Assembly: GCA_021521415.1 (NCBI GenBank)
Contig: JAIQDT010010108.1
Coordinates: forward strand, 1 to 64,000
DNA length: 64,000 nucleotides
Origin: Bidens hawaiensis
Lineage: Eukaryota; Streptophyta; Magnoliopsida; Asterales; Asteraceae
Reading direction: 5' to 3'
Part shown: piece after piece, positions 56,871 to 64,000 of the stretch
How the letters are laid out: each line of letters begins with the position of its first letter
Position numbering within the stretch: the first letter of the stretch is position 1
The notes under the pieces: generated by a model
Told to the model about the DNA's origin: nothing
The model's input: only the letters and a program-made list of their open reading frames with translations
Databases searched by the model: none
Position numbers and translations under genes: made by a program

Positions 56871-59800
56871 GGCCCATGTTTATCATAAAAAAGTTGGGGG
56901 CTATTTTATGCTATGTAATATAGTGCTTTGACAGACTCTCTAGTGTTAAACGAAACATTTGGGCCATGTAAGACTTATATTTATTTCTGCATGGATGTTT
57001 TAATCATATAATCATTATGATGCTTCTGTTGTGAACATGTATGCTTTTGTTTGTGGTTTAGTATTTTGTTTATGGTTAATTTCTGTACATGTTTGGGTGT
57101 TTTACTTCTGCACATTTAATTTTCCATTGTGTTATTTTACTCTAAACATTCATTTTTTTAATTTAATTTTATATTGTAATTACTTCATACATTCATTTTG
57201 CATATCTTTTTAAATTTTAATATTTTTTTAAAAAAAAATCTAATTTTTCAGTTTTTAATTGAAAAATAACTATTTTTATTAAAATTAATAATTTTTTATT
57301 TATCTTTTATCTTTTTAAATTTTAATATTTTTTTTAATTTTTTCAGTTTTTAATTGAAAATTTTAATATTTTTTTTAAATAGTTTAACTTTTTATTTATC
57401 TTTTTAAATTTTTTTAATAAGAGATTAATAATAAATAAATTTTTAATATTTTTTAATAAGTAATAAGATTAATTAATAAATTTTTAATAATATATTTTTA
57501 TTTTAATATCTTTTAGATAAATTTTTATTTTAAATATTTAACTTTTATTTATCTTTTTATTTTTTTTAATAATTAATGAGATTATAATAAATAAATTTTT
57601 AATATTTTTTAATAAGTAATAAGATTAATTAATAAATTTTTAATAATATATTTTTATTTTAATAAATTTTTAAAAAAAACTATTTTTTCAGTTTTTAATT
57701 GAAAATTTTAATATTTTTTTATTTATTTTAATAAGTAACGAGATAAATTTTTATTTTAAATATTTAACTTTTTATTTATCTTTTTAAAATTTTTTTAATA
57801 AGTAATGAGATTAATAATAAATAAATTTTTAATATTTTTTAATAAGTAATAAGATTAATTAATAAATTTTTAATAATATATTTTTATTAATATCTTTTTA
57901 AAAAAATTCTATTTTTTCTGTTTTTAATTGAAAATTTTAATATTTTTTTAAATATTTTAACTTTTTAAATAAAATAATCCCAAAGTTTTTCAAATTTAAA
58001 AACTTTATAAAATATCCCAAATACATTAAGTTATTACAAATATATTTAAATAAAATAATCCCGATATATTTAAATAAAATAATCCCAAATACATTAATTA
58101 AGTTTTTCAAATATAAAAACCTTATAAAAAATTAGAAACCCCAAATACTTGATAAGAGTAATAATAAAAATTTTAAAAATTTATTTACTACTCTTATTAC
58201 TTATTAAAAATATTGAAATATTTAAAAAATATTAAAATATTTAAAAAAATTAAATAATATTAACATTTTAACAAATTAATTTAAAATTTTATTAATTAAT
58301 CTTATTACTTATTAAAAGATATTAATCTCATAAAAATTAATCTCATTAATAAATAAAAAGTTAATAATTTTAAAAAATATTAAAAAAAATTATATTTTTA
58401 AAAATTTATTAATTAATCTTATTACTTATTAAAAGATATTAAAAATTTATTTATTAATCTCATTAATAAATAAAAAAATATTAAAAAATAAATAAAAAGT
58501 TAAATATTTAAAAAATTAATCTTGTTATCTCGTTTATTAAAAAAATATTAAAAAATCTAATTTTTTAAAAATTTTAAATTTTTATTTTAATATTTTTAAT
58601 ATTTTTTTAATAAGTAATGAGATTAATAAATAAATTTTTAATATTTTTTTAGTTTTTAATAAGTAATGATTTTAATAAAGAAAATTTTTAATATTTTTTT
58701 AATAAGTAATAAGATTAATTAATAAATTTTTAAAAATATATATTTATTTTAATATCCTTTTTTAAAAAAATTTAATATTTTTTTAATAAGTAATAAGTTT
58801 AATTAATACATTTTTAAAAATATATATTTATTTTCATTATCTTTTTTAAAAAAATCTAATTTTTTTAATATTTTTTATAAAATTTTAACTTTTTATTTAT
58901 CTTTTTAATATTTTTTTAATAAATAATGAGATTAATTTTTATGAGATTAATATCTTTTAATAAGTAATAAGATTAATTAATAAATTTTTAATAATATATA
59001 ATTAATTAATAAGTAATAACTTTAAATTAATTTGTTAAAATGTTAATATTATTTAATTGTTTTAAATATTTTAATTTTTTTTAAATATTTTAATATTTTT
59101 AATAAGTAATAAGAGTAATAAATAAATTTTTAAAATTTTTATTATTACTCTTATCAAGTATTTGGGGTTTCTAATATTTTATAAAGTTTTTATATTTGAA
59201 AAGCTTAATTAATGTATTTGGGATTATTTTATTTAAATATATCGGGATTATTTTATTTAAATATATTTGTAATAACTTGTATTTGGGATGTATTATAAAG
59301 TTTTTAAATTTGAAAAACTTTGGGATTACTTTATGTAAGTTTTATACAATTGAAATTGAGATTGGGGTTACTTAAGTTTTTAAATTTGAAAAACTGAATG
59401 TATAAAATTGAGATTGGGGTTTCTTATTTTTTTATAAACTTTTTATATTTGAAAAACTTAATGTATTTGGGATTATTTTATTTAAGTTGTATACAATTGA
59501 AAATTGAGAATAAAAATTTAAAGGATATATTTTGATATCAAAAAAGAAAATTTCTATCATCTTTATCTTTAAAATAATTATTATCTTTTTAAATTTAATT
59601 TAATTTTTAATTTTTTAGGTAATATTTCATTTAATTAGGTACGTAGATGTAATATTTCACGAAAATGATTGGTCCAACGGTTTAAGTTTTAATTTCTCAA
59701 TGTTTTTTAAAGATTTTCAAACATAAAACTATAAATAATAAATTGACAGACCCTTACATCTCTATTTGCTTTCTTCCGATTAGACTCGATTTAAAGATTT

Positions 59801-60150
59801 AGTAAAAAAATTTGTTTTGAACAGTAGAAAGTTAATTACACAGCTACCATCAGATGTCAAAACTCTCTGACTTCGACCTCTGCCCATTACGGTTGTTTAT
59901 GCTCGTTTGTCCACCATTAGTTTTCATTTATCCTTGTGCTCATTAGCGTATGATTACAATATTAACGAACGTACATGGACAAATACGAATAAGCTCAATT
60001 CATTAATAAACGAGCACACACACATATTTGCTTTCGGTAGAATGTTCATGAACCACTTATTTGTCTAAAAAATAACTTAACGAACGAACACAAACAAGGT
60101 CTCATTGGTCCGGTTCAGTTCGTTTACTCTAGTTACAAGTTTCGACAACC
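56871..60150. other. Very A/T-rich intergenic region
   Basis: From 57200 to 59500 G and C are rare. Units such as ttaataagtaataagattaa recur at about 57460, 57620, 57850, 58700 and 58960. It includes the inverted repeat listed separately. No gene seen. Confidence 0.75.
57969..59332. repeat. Large inverted repeat in the A/T-rich region
   Basis: Arms of about 390-410 bp (57969-58360 and 58922-59332) are reverse complements with few differences; shared landmarks are taatcccaaagtttttcaaa, ttagaaaccccaaatactt and aataatcccgatatattt. The centre of about 560 bp is itself built of taataagtaatgaga repeats. It looks like a foldback/MITE-type element; ends and duplication are not resolved. Confidence 0.75.
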
Positions 60151-60159
60151 GACGTGTCA

Positions 60160-61122
60160 CTAAATTGCCCCTGAAGTGACATAACAAATGCTTATTATTA
60201 CCATACATAACTTGTTCATTTTCTCTTTGTTGGTACACATAACAAAACCCTACTCGGCTACTACATACAACTGTGGCGGCGTTAAGACGCCGTTTTCCGA
60301 TTCACCTTCTTCAACCATCCATTACATTTACACGCAGGTACATTCTTTTCTTTCAATCCTTTATTTATTAATTCTGATGCTAGATGCAGCAGCTATACTT
60401 AGATGAATTTAGCTCATTTTTTCATTTTGTTTGACTAAAACTTGAAGGATATATACTGGTTATCGCGGTGGGATATCGGTAATTTTAATATCATGCACAA
60501 TTTATTTATATATATATATATATAGCAATTTAATACAAACAATAAGTATACTCTCCTACCATTTACAAATTAGTCTTTTGCAACTTACAAAACACTAAGA
60601 ATTAACTGATTATTAAGACTTAAAACACTAACATTAAACACTAAAAATTGACAATTAAAAAACTGATATTAGGCAAATCGGTGATATATCGGTTAATATC
60701 TATTTTGCACCGATTTCACCGGTCAAATATCGGTTAACTTCGTTGATAATATCAGGACTGATATTGTGACTGATGTCGTTTACGAAGCTGTTCTTTAGCA
60801 AGGTTAGGAGTAGGATCAAATATAAATAAGGTCTTTGTGTGTGGTTTTTAATCAATTAATAATAATATAGAAAGAGTCGGGTTAAGAAGCGCTTGTTTGT
60901 TTGTGTTGCTCGATTTAGTTAGGATTTGTGCTGACCTTGTCAGGTTATTGTAAAAGTTCTGTGTCCTGTTTTTCTATATGTTTTTGTAGTTTATACATAT
61001 CTGATCTTGGTTCAATTATATCATCTTATTCTAGTCTTTTATACTTTGATCGTTCTGTGTTTATAAGATTACACTTTCTAATATATCTCTCATTCTGCAG
61101 TTTCTGTTACATTAGCAACGAG
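60160..61122 (+). other. Probable 5' leader and leader intron of the leucyl-tRNA synthetase gene
   Basis: A donor-like cacgcag/gtacattc at about 60335 and an acceptor ctgcag at 61095-61100, 22 bp before the ATG, suggest an untranslated first exon and an intron of about 0.76 kb. The intron has several atatcggt motifs (60460-60745) in both orientations, perhaps a small transposon. Inferred; no transcript data. Confidence 0.45.
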
Positions 61123-64000
61123 ATGGCAGATACCGACAGTGGTAGGAGTTTTAAGAGGCGGGACCAGCTTCTAGAAATGGAGCACGAAGTAAGAAAATGG
61201 TGGGACGAAAGTCAAGTTTTCAATGCCGAAGCAAAAGACCAACCTGCGAAACAAGGCGAAAAGTTTTTTGGCACATTCCCGTTCCCATATATGAACGGGT
61301 ATTTGCATTTAGGGCATGCATTTTCACTCTCTAAGCTTGAGTTTGCTGCTGCTTTTCACAGATTGAGGGGCGCTAACGTCCTTTTACCCTTCGGATTCCA
61401 CTGTACCGGAATGCCAATCAAAGCATCTGCTGATAAACTCAGAAGAGAGATTGAAAAATTTGGTAATCCACCTGTTTTTCCATCAGTTGAAACCGAGGTG
61501 GTTAATGAACCTGAACCCGAATCTAAACCTAGTGACGGAAGTAACCCTGAGAAGTTTAAGGGGAAAAAGTCAAAAGTGGTGTCAAAGACTGGTCGGGAGA
61601 CTTATCAGTGGGAGATAATGCGTGGGTACGGTTTATCCGATGCTGAAATTGCTACATTTCAAGATCCCGTTCAATGGCTGCGGTTTTTTCCTCCATTGGC
61701 GGTTGAAGATCTTAAAGCTTTCGGTTTAGGTGCTGACTGGAGGCGGTCGTTCATCACAACCGACATCAACCCATTTTTTGATAAGTTTGTGAGGTGGCAT
61801 ATGAGGAAGTTGAAATCAAAAAACAAGATTATAAAAGATTTAAGATACACAATTTATTCACCTTTAGATGGCCAACCTTGTGCTGACCATGATCGGGCAT
61901 CAGGTGAAGGTGTTATACCTCAAGAATATACACTCATTAAGATGGAGGTGGTTCCACCGTTCCCGCCAAAATTTGCACATATAGAAGGTAAGAAAGTTTA
62001 TTTGGCGGCTGCGACTTTGAGGCCCGAAACTATGTATGGGCAGACAAATTCATGGGTGTTGCCAGATGGCAAATACGGGGCGTTTGAAATTAATGAAACT
62101 GAAGTTTTTATCTTAACCGAGCGTGCGGCTCGGAATCTTGCTTATCAGAATCTTTCCAGGGTGCCTGAAAAGCCTACATGCTTAGTTGAGTTGACCGGTC
62201 AAGATCTTATTGGGTTACCATGTCGATCACCCCTTTCGTTTAATGATATTATTTACTGTCTTCCAATGCTGTCAGTTCTTACTGATAAGGGTACTGGGAT
62301 TGTTACAAGCGTTCCCAGCGACTCACCTGATGATTACATGGCGTTGCAGGTAACATATGTTGTTTGTTATAAATTTTAGTTAGGGTATGTATGAATCGGT
62401 GTTGGCCCAAAACCGTAACCATAACCGAACTTTCACTTAACCAACATCAAATGTTTGGGCCTGAACGCCTGATTAAAATAGCCCAAAACAATGTAATTAG
62501 GCCTGAAATGTTTTAACCACTTAATATATTGTTATCTGACATTTGAGCTTCAATAGTTTGACTTTAATATTTTCATTTAGTATTTTAAAAAAATCATACA
62601 GAGGTAGTGGATTGGGTCGGTTTACCGTGTTTTTACTTAATCATGAGTCGGTTTGTTTTTGTCGATTCTGGAAATATGAATAACCAAAACCAACCCACTA
62701 GTTCGGTATTAAAAAAAATGTTAAAACCGACCCATTGACATAGTTGTTAAAAGCGATCGCCTCTTCCGCCTAGGCGCAATTTTCAGGTGAATCAATGGTC
62801 TTCTGCTTTTGATGGTTAAGGCGTATTTCTAGGAGCAAATTTGGGGTTTTGAATTTTTTTTACATTGTTTTAATTTATCACTTAACTTCCAGATACAAAT
62901 CACCTAAAAATGGGATTTAGTTAATTTATTTTGATTTACCACTTAACTTACAGTAAAAGAACATCTTCTACTCTCTACTTTTACAATAATTTCTATATTA
63001 TCAGATAAGCATTGAGTTGGAACCTCATAATTCAATAGAAAAGATCCGGGCTGGACGTACAATTTCATTAAAAAATTGTTTTATTAAGTGAGCTTTTTTA
63101 AAAAAAAAAATCGGGCGCTTTTAGCCTGGGCGCTAGGCGCACCATCAACGCTTTCAAGCGCTTATTTGATAACTATGCCCATTGGTTAATATTTTTGAAC
63201 TAGTAATCATTGATTCTTTTGGCTCTAAAATATCGATATTTTTTTCATTATATTAGAAGTAACTAATTGAATTGCAGGATTTAAAAGCAAAAGCCCCTTT
63301 TAGGGCTAAATTCGGTGTAAAAGACGAGTGGGTATTACCCTTCGAGGTCATTCCAATCATCAGCCACCCGGAGTTCGGTGACAAATCTGCTGAAAAAATA
63401 TGCAATGACATGAAAATAAAAAGCCAAAATGAGAGAGAAAAACTCGATGCTGCTAAAAAGGTAATCTACAAAGGCGGGTTTCTATGAAGGAACCATGATT
63501 GCTGGTGAATATGCTGGCATGCGTGTTCAAGATGCTAAAACCCTAATCAAACAAAAGCTTTTAGAACTTAACCAAGCTGTCGTGTACAGTGAACCAGAGA
63601 AGAAAGTAATGTCACGATCAGGTGACGAGTGTGTCGTTGCATTAACCGACCAATGGTATATAACTTATGGTGAAGAAACCTGGCTAGAAAAGGCAAAGGG
63701 GTGTTTAGCCAACATGAATTTATACTCCGATGAGACCCGACACGGGTTCGAACACACGCTGAGCTGGCTGAACCAATGGGCATGTTCTAGAAGCTTTGGT
63801 CTTGGGACTCGCATACCATGGGACGAACAGTTTTTAGTGGAGTCTTTATCCGATTCCACTATCTACATGGCTTATTATGCAGTCTGTCATTTGTTACAGA
63901 AAGGGGATTTATTCGGTGCGGACACGTCTACCGTAAAACCTGAACAGCTTACCGATGACGTTTGGGATTATTTATTTCTTTCTGGATCGGAACCTAAATC
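61123..64000 (+). CDS. Cytosolic leucyl-tRNA synthetase, 5' part (runs off the window)
   Basis: Charges tRNA-Leu with leucine for cytosolic translation. Exon 1 (61123-62349, 409 codons, phase 0) starts at ATG in gagATGGCAGATACC; the class I signature HLGH is at residues 62-65 within YMNGYLHLGHAFSLSK, followed by FHCTGMPIKASADKLRREI, typical of eukaryotic LeuRS. The CP1 editing domain begins near TLRPETMYGQTN and has GTGIVTSVPSDSPDDYMAL. The intron is 62350-63277 (gtaaca...ttgcag). Exon 2 from 63278 continues DLKAKAPFRAKFGVKDEW and has SRSGDECVVALTDQWYITYG and FGLGTRIPWDEQ; the KMSKS loop lies beyond the window. A one-base insertion in TTT 63479-63481 shifts the frame, giving a stop at 63485-63487; the correct frame resumes at once with YEGTM. 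That is either an assembly error or a disabled copy. Confidence 0.93.
62350..63277 (+). other. First coding intron of the leucyl-tRNA synthetase gene
   Basis: GT...AG intron, 928 bp, between phase-0 exons; protein sequence joins ALQ to DLK. About half of it is a MITE (62739-63177). Confidence 0.88.
62739..63177. mobile_element. hAT-like MITE in the synthetase intron
   Basis: 439 bp, ends catagttgttaaaagcg and cgcttatttgataactatg, imperfect terminal inverted repeats. The flanks cccattga (62731-62738) and cccattgg (63178-63185) are an 8-bp duplication with one mismatch, as in hAT elements. GC-rich gcctaggcgc and gcgctaggcgc motifs lie just inside each end. No coding capacity. Confidence 0.8.

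Noticed and set aside
60928..61122. In-frame ATG at 60928 extending the leucyl-tRNA synthetase by 65 residues
   Set aside because: The added part is hydrophobic and low in coding character, an acceptor ctgcag lies at 61095-61100, and the family normally starts like the ATG at 61123.
1..64000. CRISPR arrays, bacterial operons, rRNA or tRNA genes
   Set aside because: Tandem repeats here are transposon-associated and lack CRISPR spacing; no tRNA cloverleaf or rRNA segment was found, and tRNA-like 12-18-mers are primer binding sites.

Overview
The window is repeat-rich plant nuclear DNA. The evidence is plant-type LTR retrotransposons with tRNA-Met, tRNA-Asp-like and tRNA-Arg-like primer sites, a hAT transposon, plant C2H2-EAR zinc-finger genes and an intron-containing cytosolic leucyl-tRNA synthetase. 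From remembered resemblance only, the extra ORF of the first Copia element is like ORFs common in Asteraceae repeats, so I favour an Asteraceae eudicot. No database search was possible.

Bases 1-33456 are one nested stack. The oldest layer is a minus-strand Ty3/Gypsy element of Tat type (3' LTR end at 1-54, 3' UTR, pol 20983-24267, gag/protease to about 25988, gag N-terminus, primer site and 5' LTR from 29667). A 19.4-kb plus-strand Maximus/SIRE-like Copia element (219-19609) interrupts its 3' UTR with target duplication CCTCT. That Copia is itself split by a young minus-strand non-autonomous LTR element (4538-8980, duplication AGGTA) carrying three LTRs and two internal regions. The Tat gag also holds a truncated Athila-type element (about 25991-29666). 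Right of it, Tat gag and LTR pieces are rearranged into an inverted repeat (30206-31345), followed by a second Tat 5' end with a full LTR (32381-33456).

Bases 33457-43641 are a mosaic of smaller elements: a solo LTR (33545-35438, duplication GGCCG), a 5'-truncated Copia pol with its LTR (about 35834-37880), and a minus-strand Copia element keeping only gag and protease (39514-43636, duplication TGATT). A foldback element with 341-bp arms (41745-43039) sits in the leader of the last.

Bases 43642-64000 hold the host genes. Two single-finger C2H2 proteins with EAR-type DLNxxP motifs (48416-48841 minus, 56417-56833 plus) are divergent paralogues about 7.6 kb apart that share promoter motifs. Between them lies an apparently intact autonomous hAT transposon (52221-55348, duplication CCCCCCAC) with a 700-residue transposase. 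A very AT-rich foldback region (about 57200-59500) follows. The right edge carries the first part of cytosolic leucyl-tRNA synthetase (ATG 61123, running off the window), with a hAT-like MITE in its intron and a one-base frameshift in exon 2.

The most unusual signals are arrays of covarying TTCGCTA hairpins directly upstream of the LTR TATA box in the large Copia, an analogous TTCGCC array in the small nested element, and a third array plus TATA box inside the large Copia just before its extra 3' ORF.
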